Shown here: positions 1 to 10,135 of the stretch, one piece after another | Numbering within the stretch: the stretch's first letter is position 1 | Layout of the letters: every line of letters starts with the position of its first letter | DNA from: Brevibacillus porteri | Lineage (GTDB): Bacteria; Bacillota; Bacilli; Brevibacillales; Brevibacillaceae | Length of the DNA stretch: 64,000 nt | Assembly (NCBI RefSeq): GCF_003013475.1 | Contig: NZ_PXZO01000045.1 | Coordinates: forward strand, 46,237-110,236 | Direction of reading: 5' to 3' | Position numbers and translations under genes: made by a program | The notes under the pieces: generated by a model | Databases searched by the model: none | Seen by the model: only the letters and a program-made list of their open reading frames with translations | What the model was told of the DNA's origin: nothing

Positions 1-49
1 AGGCTCTTTTGGAGAAATTGCCGAAAAACTGGTTGATTTTAATTTGTAG
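1..49 (+). CDS. mraZ: MraZ C-terminus (partial)
   Basis: An open frame enters from the left edge and ends at TAG 47-49, giving the tail [15 protein letters not shown]. MraZ is the DNA-binding transcriptional regulator that opens dcw clusters directly upstream of rsmH, and its C-terminus commonly has an IAE-type acidic helix like this one. Only about 15 residues are visible, so the call rests mostly on position immediately before rsmH. Confidence 0.6.
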   Translation, partial: GSFGEIAEKLVDFNL

Positions 50-75
50 CAGCGAGAAGAACAGGAGTGACGACA

Positions 76-1011
76 TTGTCGTTTCATCACGTAACCGTTT
101 TGATGGATGAGGCTGTCGCAGGGCTAAACATTCGTCCTGGAGGCATTTATGTAGACTGTACACTTGGTGGAGCTGGGCATAGCAGCTTGATTGCTTCCAA
201 GCTGACGGAGGGCGGTCGCCTTATCGCCATCGATCAGGACGACTGGGCACTGGATAATGCCCGCGAAAGACTCGCTTCCTATATGGACAGAGTCACGCTG
301 GTAAAGAGCAACTTTCGCCATATCAAAGACATTGTGAGAGATTTAGGTTTGGATGGCGTAGACGGGGTGTTGTTTGACCTCGGGGTATCCTCTCCGCAAT
401 TGGACGAGGGAGAGCGCGGCTTCAGTTACAATGCCGATGCGCCCTTGGATATGAGAATGGACCAACAAGCGCCACTGTCCGCCTATGACATTATCAATGA
501 GTGGGATGAAGAAGAGATTGCTAAGATCATTTGGCTGTACGGAGAAGAGAAATTTTCCCGGAGAATTGCCCGGCAAATCGTTCAACAAAGGAAGAAGCAG
601 CCGATCCAAACAACAGGTGAACTCGTTGAGTTGATTAAGGAAGGAATTCCTGCCGCTGCGCGCCGTACCGGACCCCATCCGGCGAAGCGTACCTTTCAGG
701 CAATTCGGATCGCAGTCAATGATGAATTGGATGCATTCAAAGAGGCCGTCGTCGATGCTATTACTGTCTTGAATCCAGAAGGTCGCGTAAGCGTCATCAC
801 GTTTCATTCCTTAGAGGACAGAATTTGCAAGCAAATTTATCAAGACTTTTCAAAAGGGTGCACGTGCCCGCCAGCCTTTCCGATTTGCACATGCGGAAAT
901 AAAGCGGTTGTAAAAGTCATTACAAAGAAGCCGATTTTGCCATCAGAAGAAGAATTGGAAGCAAACAAACGTGCACGATCAGCTAAACTACGGATAGCGG
1001 AGAAGCTATAG
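76..1011 (+). CDS. rsmH: 16S rRNA (cytosine-1402-N4)-methyltransferase RsmH
   Basis: This SAM-dependent enzyme methylates N4 of C1402 in the 16S rRNA P-site; it was formerly called MraW. The N-terminus shows the SAM-binding stretch [12 protein letters not shown], followed by [11 protein letters not shown] and the [12 protein letters not shown] motif typical of the family. Length of about 311 residues is normal. The frame is open from GTG 67, but AGGAG at 63-67 sits about 8 bases before TTG 76, and starting there gives MSFHHVTVL, which matches the usual start of Bacillus homologues. It is the first complete dcw gene and precedes ftsL by 33 bases. Confidence 0.95.
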   Translation: MSFHHVTVLMDEAVAGLNIRPGGIYVDCTLGGAGHSSLIASKLTEGGRLIAIDQDDWALDNARERLASYMDRVTLVKSNFRHIKDIVRDLGLDGVDGVLFDLGVSSPQLDEGERGFSYNADAPLDMRMDQQAPLSAYDIINEWDEEEIAKIIWLYGEEKFSRRIARQIVQQRKKQPIQTTGELVELIKEGIPAAARRTGPHPAKRTFQAIRIAVNDELDAFKEAVVDAITVLNPEGRVSVITFHSLEDRICKQIYQDFSKGCTCPPAFPICTCGNKAVVKVITKKPILPSEEELEANKRARSAKLRIAEKL

Positions 1012-1044
1012 ACCGGGATCGACGAGAAAGGGGAGGGAGAAGCG

Positions 1045-1458
1045 ATGAGTTATTACTACCGAGGAAATCTAGCTATGGAGTTGGAACAACAATCCCGCTC
1101 TGTAACGAAAACAACAAAGCGCACGGTTCGAATCAAGCCAACGATTCCGACCGGAGAAAAATTGCTGTATCTCTTATTTATCTCGTTAACCGTCGTCGGC
1201 TTGGGTCTAGTGGGCATCCGCTACTCGCAAATTTCCCAGTTGAATTACGAAATTCAAAGCACCAAACATGAAAACCGTGTGACGACAGAAAAAAATGCAA
1301 CAGTGAAATTGCAAATTGAGCAAATGACCAACCGGGATCGCCTGCAAAAAGAAGCAGAGAAGCAGGGGATGGTATACAATCCAGCAGCTGTACATACGAT
1401 TGGGAAACCGGAAGTACAAGCGAGTTCTCTGCCGCAAACACAACCCAAAAAACCTTAA
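1045..1458 (+). CDS. ftsL: Cell division protein FtsL
   Basis: This is a small bitopic division protein that joins DivIB and DivIC in the septal complex which activates the septal synthase. The 137 residues have a basic cytoplasmic N-terminus, one membrane span at about residues 40-60 (LLYLLFISLTVVGLGLVGI) and an extracellular coiled-coil-like region rich in Gln, Asn and Glu. Start ATG 1045 has a strong GGGAGGGAG site. FtsL sequences are poorly conserved, so the call rests on topology, size and position between rsmH and pbpB. The stop codon overlaps a terminator-like hairpin. Confidence 0.88.
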   Translation: MSYYYRGNLAMELEQQSRSVTKTTKRTVRIKPTIPTGEKLLYLLFISLTVVGLGLVGIRYSQISQLNYEIQSTKHENRVTTEKNATVKLQIEQMTNRDRLQKEAEKQGMVYNPAAVHTIGKPEVQASSLPQTQPKKP

Positions 1459-1491
1459 ATGTTACTGCTCTCACGTGCGGTAACATTTTTT
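1457..1491 (+). terminator. Terminator-like hairpin after ftsL
   Basis: AAATGTTAC at 1457-1465 pairs perfectly with GTAACATTT at 1480-1488, with further GC pairing inside, and a run of six T follows (1486-1491). The hairpin starts inside the ftsL stop codon. A second perfect 7-bp hairpin (CCGAGTC/GACTCGG) lies just downstream in the 135-base gap before pbpB. It looks like an intrinsic terminator or attenuator that would lower read-through into pbpB. Confidence 0.7.
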
Positions 1492-1593
1492 CTTAGCTGG
1501 GCCCGAGTCTGCTCCTGACTCGGCTAGGTTGCGTTCGTCTCCCCCCATCTACCTTTGTTGGGAGGCGGGCGATCTTTGATGCGACGGAGTTGA

Positions 1594-4071
1594 ATGGAGA
1601 TGGAATGGAAACGAAAAGTAAATTGGCGGATTCTCGTGGTAGCCTTATGCCTGATCTTGACCTTTTCGACGTTGAGCTTTCGAATTTATTGGATCCAAAC
1701 AGCAGAGGCTGCCAGAATCATGGAAACTGCACAAAAGCAGTGGGACAGAGAACATGTTTTGAAGCCGAAGCGTGGAGCGATCTATGATCGAAACGGAGAG
1801 ATTTTGGCGTATGATGGGAAGGCCTATACAGTAAATGCAAGGCTGAAGCCACTTGATGCGAGAGACGAAGATGTGGTGAAAGACCCTTACTACACAGCGA
1901 ATATGCTGGCTCCTATTTTGAATGCGCCTGTTCCAGAATTGGTGAAGAATTTGACCAAATCAAGTAAAGTAGTGGAATTGGGACGCTACGGGCTAAAGAT
2001 CAGTGAAGAGCAGAGAAACCGCATTCTGAATTTGCAATATCCGACACTGCCAAGCGGTGAGAAGCTCAAAAAGAATCAGCTCCCAGGAATCTATTTGACT
2101 GAAACGACTCGCCGGGTTTATCCGAATAACGCCTTCGCTTCCCATGTGATCGGTTATCTTGATTTGTATGATGAACCGAAAATGGGGATTGAGCTGAAAT
2201 TGAACGAAGAATTGGCTGGAAAAAAGGGAAATATTGCCTACCAAAAGGATCGCGCAGGCTACCAGCTGCCAGACGGAGAAGGGGAGTACATTCCGGCAAA
2301 GGATGGTTTAGATGTTTACCTGACAATTGACCGGCAAATCCAGAATTATGTAGAACAAGCGCTTGACAAGGTGGAGCAGCAGTACAAGCCACAGGGCATG
2401 ACGGTGATTGTAGCCGACCCACAAAGCGGTGAGGTTCTGGCCATGGGCAACCGCTCACAGTTCAATCCGAATACGTACTACAACGGGATTGAGAATTACA
2501 ATAACCATGCTGTCACCACAATGTTTGAGCCGGGCTCTACGTTTAAGATTATTACTCTTGCGGCAGCGATTGAAGAAAAAATGTTTAATCAGAATGAAAC
2601 CTATCAATCAGGTGCTTATACCATCAAGGGGCAGATTCCGATCCGTGACCACAACAATGGTGCCGGTTGGGGAACTATCACCTTTTTGGAAGGGGTTCAG
2701 CGATCTAGTAACGTATTGTTTGCGAAGTTGGGGTATGAACGGTTGAAGCTGGAGGGTTTGAAGAAATACTTCAAAAAATTCGGGATGGGTGAAGTAACCG
2801 GAATTGAGCTTCCCTACGAGAAAAAAGGAAGTCTGATCAACCTGGAAAAACCTCGGTCACCACGTGACTGGGCTGCAACAACGTATGGACAAGCAGCGAC
2901 GGTTACGGCGATCCAGCAGGTTGCCGCTGTAGGGGCGATCGCGAATGGAGGAGAGCTTCTAAAACCTCATATTGTAAAAGAAATGCGCGATCCTCACACG
3001 GGAGCAGTCGTCAGTCGGACGCAACGTGAAGCTGTGGAGAGGGTTGTAAGTGAAGCGACTGCGAAACAGACACGAGACATTTTGGGTAAGGTTGTCTCAG
3101 AGAAGCCCGGGACCGGTTTGCAATATCAGATCGAAGGGTACCAAGTAGCGGGAAAAACCGGAACTGCACAAAAATATGATCCCAACACAGGAAAAATTAT
3201 GGATGGACGTTATGTAGTATCATTCATCGGTTTTGCGCCAAAAGACAATCCAAAGCTGTTGGTCTATGTCGTTATTGATGATCCGCAAACAGATGCTTGG
3301 TATGCATTGTGGGGGAAAATGATGCTCGCTCCAATGTTTACATCCATTATGGAACGCAGCCTGCAATATTTGCAGCAGCAGCCTGATCTGTCGGTAGTCA
3401 AGGATAAACAGACTGAAAAGCCGACGACGAAAAAAGAAGCGCAGGTAGCACTTGCATCTTCACCTGCGACACCGAAGACATTGCCTAAGTTTGAAGGGAT
3501 GTCCACGACAGCCGCGCAATTGCGGGCAAAGCAGGACAGTTTGACTGTAACGGTAGCCGGGACAGGCACGAAAATCGTCAAACAGTATCCGGAAGCCTAT
3601 GAACAGGTCGTTCCGGGTGAACAGATCATCCTCGTAACAGATAGGGTCAAAGGAACAAAGATGCCTGATTTCAAAGGAAAATCATTGCGTGACGTCATGG
3701 AGTTCAGCTCTTTGATCAATCTCGAAATGAAATCGACTGGAACTGGATTCGTCACCCAACAAAGTATTCCTCCGGGAACGGTGCTCCAGGGTACAGAGCT
3801 GCTTCAGGTGACGCTGCAATCCGTGTCCGAACCACCTGCACCGACTACACCACCTCCAGGTCAGGAGGGCGGCACAGTGCCTGTTACAACGACTCCAAAC
3901 AATCAAGGGTCGAATCCTACTATAAATCCAACAGGTGGAAATAATCCGGCTCCGCCATCTTCCGGTCAGCAAACTGGGCAAGGTGGTGAAGCACAGCCGC
4001 CAGCATCTGGACAGGCACCTCCTCCAGACAAACAAGGAGACCAAACGACACAAACACCGACAACTCCATAG
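1594..4071 (+). CDS. pbpB: Septal class B penicillin-binding protein (PBP2B type) with PASTA domains
   Basis: This transpeptidase cross-links septal peptidoglycan. An N-terminal membrane anchor (about residues 13-33) precedes the PBP dimerisation domain. The transpeptidase domain has the STFK active site (Ser315), an SSN motif in the segment QRSSNVLF, and KTGT. Two PASTA modules follow at about residues 640-755. A low-complexity tail rich in Pro, Gly, Thr and Gln occupies about the last 75 residues, which makes the protein longer (825 aa) than the B. subtilis relative of about 716. Start is ATG 1594 or ATG 1600; both lie close behind ACGGAG. Position between ftsL and spoVD supports the PbpB role. 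Confidence 0.93.
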   Translation: MEMEWKRKVNWRILVVALCLILTFSTLSFRIYWIQTAEAARIMETAQKQWDREHVLKPKRGAIYDRNGEILAYDGKAYTVNARLKPLDARDEDVVKDPYYTANMLAPILNAPVPELVKNLTKSSKVVELGRYGLKISEEQRNRILNLQYPTLPSGEKLKKNQLPGIYLTETTRRVYPNNAFASHVIGYLDLYDEPKMGIELKLNEELAGKKGNIAYQKDRAGYQLPDGEGEYIPAKDGLDVYLTIDRQIQNYVEQALDKVEQQYKPQGMTVIVADPQSGEVLAMGNRSQFNPNTYYNGIENYNNHAVTTMFEPGSTFKIITLAAAIEEKMFNQNETYQSGAYTIKGQIPIRDHNNGAGWGTITFLEGVQRSSNVLFAKLGYERLKLEGLKKYFKKFGMGEVTGIELPYEKKGSLINLEKPRSPRDWAATTYGQAATVTAIQQVAAVGAIANGGELLKPHIVKEMRDPHTGAVVSRTQREAVERVVSEATAKQTRDILGKVVSEKPGTGLQYQIEGYQVAGKTGTAQKYDPNTGKIMDGRYVVSFIGFAPKDNPKLLVYVVIDDPQTDAWYALWGKMMLAPMFTSIMERSLQYLQQQPDLSVVKDKQTEKPTTKKEAQVALASSPATPKTLPKFEGMSTTAAQLRAKQDSLTVTVAGTGTKIVKQYPEAYEQVVPGEQIILVTDRVKGTKMPDFKGKSLRDVMEFSSLINLEMKSTGTGFVTQQSIPPGTVLQGTELLQVTLQSVSEPPAPTTPPPGQEGGTVPVTTTPNNQGSNPTINPTGGNNPAPPSSGQQTGQGGEAQPPASGQAPPPDKQGDQTTQTPTTP

Positions 4072-4079
4072 TTCTAACT

Positions 4080-4131
4080 AGTCCCCCCTGCGAATAAGGT
4101 TAAGAAGAGACAACCTATTTGAGGGGGGACT
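4080..4131 (+). promoter_or_regulatory. Inverted repeat covering the spoVD ribosome-binding site
   Basis: AGTCCCCCCT at 4080-4089 is the perfect reverse complement of AGGGGGGACT at 4122-4131, with a 32-base loop. The right arm contains the only plausible Shine-Dalgarno sequence of spoVD (TTG at 4136). If the stem forms in mRNA, the ribosome site is masked. There is no T-run, so it does not resemble a terminator. The regulatory role is inferred. Confidence 0.6.
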
Positions 4132-4135
4132 CGCT

Positions 4136-6064
4136 TTGCGGGTATCCAATGCTACTGTACGCCGACGCATTTTTATCATCTTAATTGTAGGAGTCGTTTT
4201 GTATTCGGCACTTGTCACCCGTTTGGGGTATGTTCAATTGATAGAAGGACCGAAACTCTCGCAAATGTCAGATGAACTACTCAAGCGGGAAATTAAATTT
4301 CAACCCAATCGCGGTCGCATTCTAGACAGAAGCGGCAATGAGCTCGTGACGAATATGACCGTCCCTACACTGGTATCGGTTGGGGCGCAAATCAAAGACC
4401 CTAAAGAAACAGCGAGACAGCTCGCCGTCATTTTGGAGCAAAAAGAAGAAGATGTATTTCGTGCCATTACGAAAAAAGAAATGAGTAACAACCAGATTCC
4501 AGGTGGAAGAAAACTGTCTATTGAAAAGGCGAGAAAAATACAAGAATTGAATTTGCCAGGTATATACTTGGCAGGAGATACGAAGCGTTTTTACCCGAAC
4601 GGAAATATGGCAGCCCATATTCTTGGTTTCACAGGCATTGACAATCAAGGGTTGACAGGGCTTGAAAAAATTTACGATCCCTTCTTGATGGGGACCGAGG
4701 GGCATATTTCATTTCCGTCTGATGCCAAAGGGCGTGTACTGCCAGGTGGAACAGAAGACTACGTAGCACCCGTAAATGGCATGGACATGTATTTAACACT
4801 CGACAGTACCATCCAATCGTTTATCGAACGCGAGCTGGATCAGGCGGTGGTCGCTTATCAGCCTGATGATGTGCTGGCGATCGCCATGAATCCAAAGACA
4901 GGAGAAATATTGGGGATGGGAAGTCGCCCGACTTTTCAACCGGATGCGTACAGGGACTATCCTTCAGAGGTGTACAATAGAAATCTCCCTATCTGGAAAA
5001 CATACGAGCCTGGTTCCACTTTCAAGATCGTGACCCTTGCAGCGGCTTTGAATGAAGGTGTCATCAATTTGAACGAGGGATTTTACGATCCGGGTTTCAT
5101 TAATGTGGCAGGTAAGCGATTGCGATGCTGGAAGCGGCAAGGGCATGGACAGGAAACGATGCTGGAAGTGGTAGAGAATTCTTGTAACCCTGGCTTTGTT
5201 ACGATGGGTCAGCGACTGCAAAAAGAACGACTTTTTGACTACATCAAAAAATTTGGCTTCGGACAAAAGACAGGGATCGATTTGATCGGCGAAGAAAACG
5301 GGCTGTTATTCAACTTGAATAAAGTGGGACCGGTAGAGCTGGGTACGACTTCTTTCGGTCAAGGGGTATCGGTAACACCGATTCAACAAATGGCTGCAGT
5401 CTCAGCTGCTATCAATGGTGGCAAACTTATGAAGCCGTTTGTTGCCAAAGAATGGCGGGATAGTGTGACACACGATGTCGTAGCGAGGACCTTGCCGACG
5501 GAAGTTCGACAGGTGATTACTGCGGAGACCTCAGCCAAAGTTCGGCATGCGCTGGAAAGTGTGGTCGCTCAAGGAACGGGTAATAAGGCATATATTGAAG
5601 GGTATCGGGTAGGAGGAAAGACGGGAACCGCGCAAAAAGTAAAAAATGGACGTTACGTAGATGGGGAATACATCGTGTCGTTTATCGGCTTTGCGCCGGC
5701 GGATGATCCACAGATTGTCGTATATTTCGCCGTGGACAATCCGAAAGCACTGGCGTTTGGTGGATTGATTGCCGCCCCGAGTGTAAAAAGTATCATGGAA
5801 TCCTCCCTTCAACATTTGAATGTACCCAAACGAAAAGATGGCATCCCCAAGGAAATTAACAAAGCACTTGGAGAAAGGGCGCCAATTGAAGTGCCAAACA
5901 TGGTCGGACAGTCCATGAGAGACGTAGTGACAACGTATGATACTCTGCCGCTAGTCGTTTCAGGTAAAGGACAGTACGTCATCCAGCAGTCCCCTGCACC
6001 CGGAGTAAAAATTGATGAGGGCGGAAAAATTCGCATATACCTTGGTGACAAATCGACCAATTAG
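4136..6064 (+). CDS. spoVD: Sporulation-type class B penicillin-binding protein SpoVD
   Basis: This is a transpeptidase needed for spore cortex peptidoglycan, acting with the SEDS protein SpoVE encoded further down. It has an N-terminal membrane anchor (about residues 10-30), a dimerisation domain, then STFK (Ser294), an SCN motif (segment VENSCNPGF) and KTGT, and one C-terminal PASTA module from about residue 585. The 642-residue length fits SpoVD. Start TTG 4136 follows GAGGGGGG at the right spacing. It is a close paralogue of the preceding gene but lacks the long low-complexity tail. The SpoVD assignment rests on order (pbpB-spoVD-murE) and the single PASTA module. Confidence 0.93.
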   Translation: MRVSNATVRRRIFIILIVGVVLYSALVTRLGYVQLIEGPKLSQMSDELLKREIKFQPNRGRILDRSGNELVTNMTVPTLVSVGAQIKDPKETARQLAVILEQKEEDVFRAITKKEMSNNQIPGGRKLSIEKARKIQELNLPGIYLAGDTKRFYPNGNMAAHILGFTGIDNQGLTGLEKIYDPFLMGTEGHISFPSDAKGRVLPGGTEDYVAPVNGMDMYLTLDSTIQSFIERELDQAVVAYQPDDVLAIAMNPKTGEILGMGSRPTFQPDAYRDYPSEVYNRNLPIWKTYEPGSTFKIVTLAAALNEGVINLNEGFYDPGFINVAGKRLRCWKRQGHGQETMLEVVENSCNPGFVTMGQRLQKERLFDYIKKFGFGQKTGIDLIGEENGLLFNLNKVGPVELGTTSFGQGVSVTPIQQMAAVSAAINGGKLMKPFVAKEWRDSVTHDVVARTLPTEVRQVITAETSAKVRHALESVVAQGTGNKAYIEGYRVGGKTGTAQKVKNGRYVDGEYIVSFIGFAPADDPQIVVYFAVDNPKALAFGGLIAAPSVKSIMESSLQHLNVPKRKDGIPKEINKALGERAPIEVPNMVGQSMRDVVTTYDTLPLVVSGKGQYVIQQSPAPGVKIDEGGKIRIYLGDKSTN

Positions 6065-6216
6065 CTATAAAATGAGATTTCGAAGGCGGAGGGGAGTAGG
6101 CTTGTCTACGTTCGCTCTGCCTTTGTTCGTCAAGACTGCGCCTAAATGAACGGCGTAGCCAAGTACAAATGTTCAAATTTCTGTCTATACTAGTTGGAGA
6201 ATGGGGTGCCTGTTTC

Positions 6217-7695
6217 ATGTTTCTACGGGATCTGCTCATGCCTTTGTTGCCAGTAACGGTTTCGGGGGATGACAGCATGGAGATTACGGGTTTGACAGCA
6301 GACTCGCGCCAGGTAAAGCCCGGCTACTTGTTTGTCTGTCTGACTGGATATACCGTGGATGGACATACGTTCGCGGCCCAGGCGGTGAAGGATGGTGCCG
6401 TTGCCGTGTTATCCGAACAAGATCTGGACGTGCCAGCGACTATTGTCAAAGTACCGGATACCCGGCGGGCAATGGCTATGCTGGCTGATCGTATTTTCGG
6501 ATCTCCTACGAAAGAAGTAAAAGTCATTGGCGTAACGGGGACAAATGGCAAGACGACCACTACACATCTGATCGACAAAATATTATGCGATCAAAGCAAG
6601 CAAACAGGCTTAATCGGAACGATCCATATGAGAATTGGAGACGTAACGGAAGAAGTCAAGAATACGACTCCGGATGCCATAGATTTGCAAAGAAGCTTTC
6701 GCCGTATGTGCGATGTAAACACAGACTATGCGATTATTGAGGTTTCCTCTCATGCACTGGAGCTGGGAAGAGTCCGCGGTTGTGAAATTCATACAGCGGT
6801 TTTCACCAACCTGACGCAGGATCACCTCGACTATCATAAAACGATGGAAAACTATCGCTACGCCAAATCATTGTTGTTTTCCCAGCTGGGCAACAGCTAT
6901 GACACAGACCGTCTAAAAACGGCTGTACTGAATGCGGATGACGAGGCGTCCGAATTATATGCTACCGTTACACCGGCGCGAGTCATTACATACGGCATTG
7001 ATCAACCAGCAGATGTAAGGGCAAAACAAATCGAAATCACCAGTAAAGGAACTTCTTTTACAGTCGAAAGCTTCGCTGGTAGTGCGCGTCTGAACTTGAA
7101 GCTGATGGGAAAGTTCAATGTGTATAACGCTTTGGCAGCCATCGCGGTTACACTCGCAGAAGGGATTCCACTAGAAGAGATCAAAGCGAGCCTGGAAGAG
7201 GTAGCGGGCGTAAATGGGCGATTTGAAGCAGTAGATGCTGGTCAGCCGTTTGCGGTGCTCGTCGACTACTCCCACACGCCAGACAGCTTGGAAAATGCAT
7301 TAATGACCGTCAAGGAATTTGCCCGTGGCAACGTATTTTGCATTGTTGGTTGCGGAGGCGACAGAGATCGAACCAAACGCCCAATCATGGCGCAAATTGC
7401 AACGAAATATGCTGATCTGACCGTCTTAACATCAGATAATCCGCGTTCAGAGGAGCCGCAGGCGATTCTCGATGACATGCTGGCTGGCTTGTCGGAAGTG
7501 GCAGCTGATCGTTATACGGCGCTGACAGACCGACGCGAAGCAATTGCGCATGCCGTTTCGCTTGCAAAGCCGGACGATGTGATCTTGATCGCCGGAAAAG
7601 GACACGAAACGTATCAAATTATTAAAGACCAGGTGTTGCCCTTCGATGACCGTGAAGTTGCGCGCGAAGCGATTGCCCGGTACAACCAAGAATAG
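6217..7695 (+). CDS. murE: UDP-MurNAc-L-Ala-D-Glu:meso-diaminopimelate ligase MurE
   Basis: This cytoplasmic Mur ligase adds the third residue of the peptidoglycan stem peptide. The ATP-binding P-loop is VTGTNGKTTTTH. The segment TSDNPRSEEP carries the DNPR motif that marks ligases using meso-diaminopimelate rather than lysine. The frame is open from 6169, but ATG 6217 has GGGGTG eight bases upstream and starts the usual domain with MFLRDLL; 492 residues is a normal length. It lies between spoVD and mraY. Confidence 0.95.
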   Translation: MFLRDLLMPLLPVTVSGDDSMEITGLTADSRQVKPGYLFVCLTGYTVDGHTFAAQAVKDGAVAVLSEQDLDVPATIVKVPDTRRAMAMLADRIFGSPTKEVKVIGVTGTNGKTTTTHLIDKILCDQSKQTGLIGTIHMRIGDVTEEVKNTTPDAIDLQRSFRRMCDVNTDYAIIEVSSHALELGRVRGCEIHTAVFTNLTQDHLDYHKTMENYRYAKSLLFSQLGNSYDTDRLKTAVLNADDEASELYATVTPARVITYGIDQPADVRAKQIEITSKGTSFTVESFAGSARLNLKLMGKFNVYNALAAIAVTLAEGIPLEEIKASLEEVAGVNGRFEAVDAGQPFAVLVDYSHTPDSLENALMTVKEFARGNVFCIVGCGGDRDRTKRPIMAQIATKYADLTVLTSDNPRSEEPQAILDDMLAGLSEVAADRYTALTDRREAIAHAVSLAKPDDVILIAGKGHETYQIIKDQVLPFDDREVAREAIARYNQE

Positions 7696-7737
7696 AACAG
7701 ATGCCACACACTGCATCGAAAGAAAGGGGGCTCGGGC

Positions 7738-8709
7738 ATGTTCGTTGACAATGTCCTAATCGTCACGATCGTCGCTGCGTTTCTCATCGCTGTACTCATT
7801 GGCCCATTGTTTATTCCCTTCCTTCGCCGCCTGAAATTTGGGCAGGCAATTCGTGAGGAAGGACCGCAATCCCATTTTAAGAAGGCTGGAACTCCCACGA
7901 TGGGAGGCACCATCATTCTTTTGGCACTCATATTTACCGTGTTGAAGTTTGCCAATGCGAAAATGGAAATTTACTTCCTGTTATTGGTGACTCTCGGATA
8001 CGGTTTAATCGGGTTTCTGGATGATTTCATCAAAATCAAGAAAAAACGCAACCTCGGGTTGACCGCCAAACAGAAGTTTGCTGGTCAGATTGTCTTGGCA
8101 ATCGGCGCTTATATTTTGCTGCTCATGATGGGGCATGACACGTCAATCCATCTGCCGGGTACACCGTGGAAGCTAGAGCTTGGCTATTTTTACTTCCCAT
8201 TCCTGTTGTTCCTTTTGGTAGGTACAACGAATGCCGTTAACATCACAGATGGATTAGATGGACTATTGGCAGGGACGGGAGCAATTGCTTTTGGTGCTTA
8301 TGCGATCATCGCATGGTTTGGTCAAGATTATGACACCGCTATTTTTAGTGCGGCTGTTGTAGGTGCGGTACTTGGCTTCCTCGTCTTCAATGCACATCCG
8401 GCACGCGTGTTCATGGGTGATACCGGTTCACTCGGACTGGGTGGGGCGCTGGCGGGAATTGCAATCATGACCAAGACGGAATTGCTCTTGGCTATTATCG
8501 GTGGGGTATTTGTTGTCGAGACGCTCTCTGTTATTATGCAGGTAGTCTCCTTTAAGACACGTGGAAAGCGTATTTTCCGTATGAGTCCCCTGCATCATCA
8601 TTTTGAATTAACAGGCTGGTCAGAGTGGCGCGTGGTAGTCACGTTCTGGCTCGTCGGTATGTTCTTTGCTGGATTGGGTGTATACCTTGAGGTGGTGACA
8701 ATCAGATGA
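7738..8709 (+). CDS. mraY: Phospho-N-acetylmuramoyl-pentapeptide transferase MraY
   Basis: MraY moves phospho-MurNAc-pentapeptide to undecaprenyl phosphate and forms lipid I at the membrane. The 323-residue protein is polytopic (about ten spans). It has the family segments GTPTMGG, the Asp-rich LGFLDD-type stretch (GFLDDFIKI), NITDGLDGL and the HHHFE motif before the last spans. ATG 7738 has AAAGGGGG upstream. Its stop overlaps the start of murD (ATGA-type overlap), so translation is likely coupled. Confidence 0.97.
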   Translation: MFVDNVLIVTIVAAFLIAVLIGPLFIPFLRRLKFGQAIREEGPQSHFKKAGTPTMGGTIILLALIFTVLKFANAKMEIYFLLLVTLGYGLIGFLDDFIKIKKKRNLGLTAKQKFAGQIVLAIGAYILLLMMGHDTSIHLPGTPWKLELGYFYFPFLLFLLVGTTNAVNITDGLDGLLAGTGAIAFGAYAIIAWFGQDYDTAIFSAAVVGAVLGFLVFNAHPARVFMGDTGSLGLGGALAGIAIMTKTELLLAIIGGVFVVETLSVIMQVVSFKTRGKRIFRMSPLHHHFELTGWSEWRVVVTFWLVGMFFAGLGVYLEVVTIR

Positions 8710-10070
8710 TGCGTTTTCAAGATAAGCATGTCGTCGTTATTGGTATGGCAAAGAGCGGTGTCGCAGTGGCAAAACTGCTACACCGCTTTGGTGCTCATGT
8801 CGTCGTAAATGATAAAAAGCCACGTGAAGAAGCGGTGGGGATAGAAGAGCTGGAATCGTTGGGGATTCCGGTCATTTGCGGCTATCACCCAGATGATCTG
8901 ATTCATGAAGGTGTATCCCTTGTGGTCAAAAATCCGGGGATTCCGTATGAAGCAGCACCTGTCAAGCAGGCGCAGGCACTAGGCATTCCTGTTGTGACGG
9001 AGGTGGAGCTGGCCTCCCAGATTGCCAAGGCACCGATTATCGGCATTACAGGCTCCAATGGCAAGACCACTACCACTACGCTCGTCGGACTGATTTTCAA
9101 AGAAGCGGGTCTGGATGCGAAGGTAGGAGGCAACATTGGTACCGTGTTGTGCGGCCTGGCGGAGGAAGCTGGTCCTGACGAATGGCTCGTTGCCGAATTG
9201 AGTAGCTTCCAACTGATGGGGACGAGGGAATTCCGCCCGCATATCGGTGTTTTGCTCAATCTGTATCCTGCACATCTCGATTACCATCACAACATGGAAG
9301 AGTATTTGGCAGCCAAACTAAAAATGTTTGCCAACCAAACGGCAGATGACGCAGCTATTTTGCCATATGACCAACCAGAGATTGTAGAAAAATGCAAAGA
9401 CCTCCCTGCAGCCATCTACTACTTTAGCAAGAGTCAAGAGGTGCCAAAGGGAGCTTTTGTCAAGGATGGTTTGATCCTGTTTGCGGATGGGAATGGGAAT
9501 ACAGAGCCAATCGTTTCGATAGCGGACATTACCGTTCCTCATCTGGACAACGCTCTGGCAGCAATTCTTGTTGCGAAGCTCGCAGGCGCGGACAAGCAAT
9601 CGATTATACAAGTTCTTACTACCTTCCCAGGGGTAGAGCACCGGATGGAGTTCGTGGATTCGATTCGCGGTGTCAAATACTTCAATGATTCAAAAGCAAC
9701 CAACCCGGAAGCGGCATCGCGTGCCTTGCAAGCATGTAAGGAGCCGGTCGTATGGATTTGCGGCGGGCTGGATCGTGGTGTTGATTTTCGGGAACTGCTG
9801 CCTGTGATCCAAGGTCGGGTAAAAGCAGTTATCGCTCTCGGGCAAACGGCTCCGATTTTATTGGAACGTGCTCAGGAAGCAGGGATTAATGAGCGTATCC
9901 ATGTCGATACTGTGGAAAAAGCCGTTCTTGCTGCTTCCCAGTTGGCCGAATCAGGTGATGTGGTTTTACTGAGCCCTGCTTGTGCGAGTTGGGACATGTT
10001 TCCTTCGTTTGAGACAAGGGGGAGCATGTTTAAGGACGGCGTGCATAGACTTAAAACAAGCCTAGCATAA
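8706..10070 (+). CDS. murD: UDP-MurNAc-L-alanine:D-glutamate ligase MurD
   Basis: This cytoplasmic ligase adds D-Glu to UDP-MurNAc-L-Ala using ATP. An N-terminal Rossmann-like UDP-binding domain begins [12 protein letters not shown]. The central P-loop is [12 protein letters not shown], and the C-terminal domain includes [10 protein letters not shown] and [10 protein letters not shown], which are characteristic of MurD. The 454 residues are normal in length. It overlaps mraY by four bases; two ATG codons occur in tandem at 8706 and 8709. Confidence 0.97.
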   Translation: MMRFQDKHVVVIGMAKSGVAVAKLLHRFGAHVVVNDKKPREEAVGIEELESLGIPVICGYHPDDLIHEGVSLVVKNPGIPYEAAPVKQAQALGIPVVTEVELASQIAKAPIIGITGSNGKTTTTTLVGLIFKEAGLDAKVGGNIGTVLCGLAEEAGPDEWLVAELSSFQLMGTREFRPHIGVLLNLYPAHLDYHHNMEEYLAAKLKMFANQTADDAAILPYDQPEIVEKCKDLPAAIYYFSKSQEVPKGAFVKDGLILFADGNGNTEPIVSIADITVPHLDNALAAILVAKLAGADKQSIIQVLTTFPGVEHRMEFVDSIRGVKYFNDSKATNPEAASRALQACKEPVVWICGGLDRGVDFRELLPVIQGRVKAVIALGQTAPILLERAQEAGINERIHVDTVEKAVLAASQLAESGDVVLLSPACASWDMFPSFETRGSMFKDGVHRLKTSLA

Positions 10071-10135
10071 CGTCCCACTGTACCATCAAGAATATGACAA
10101 AAGCGGGACGGCATGAGAAAGGATGACCTGGCACA

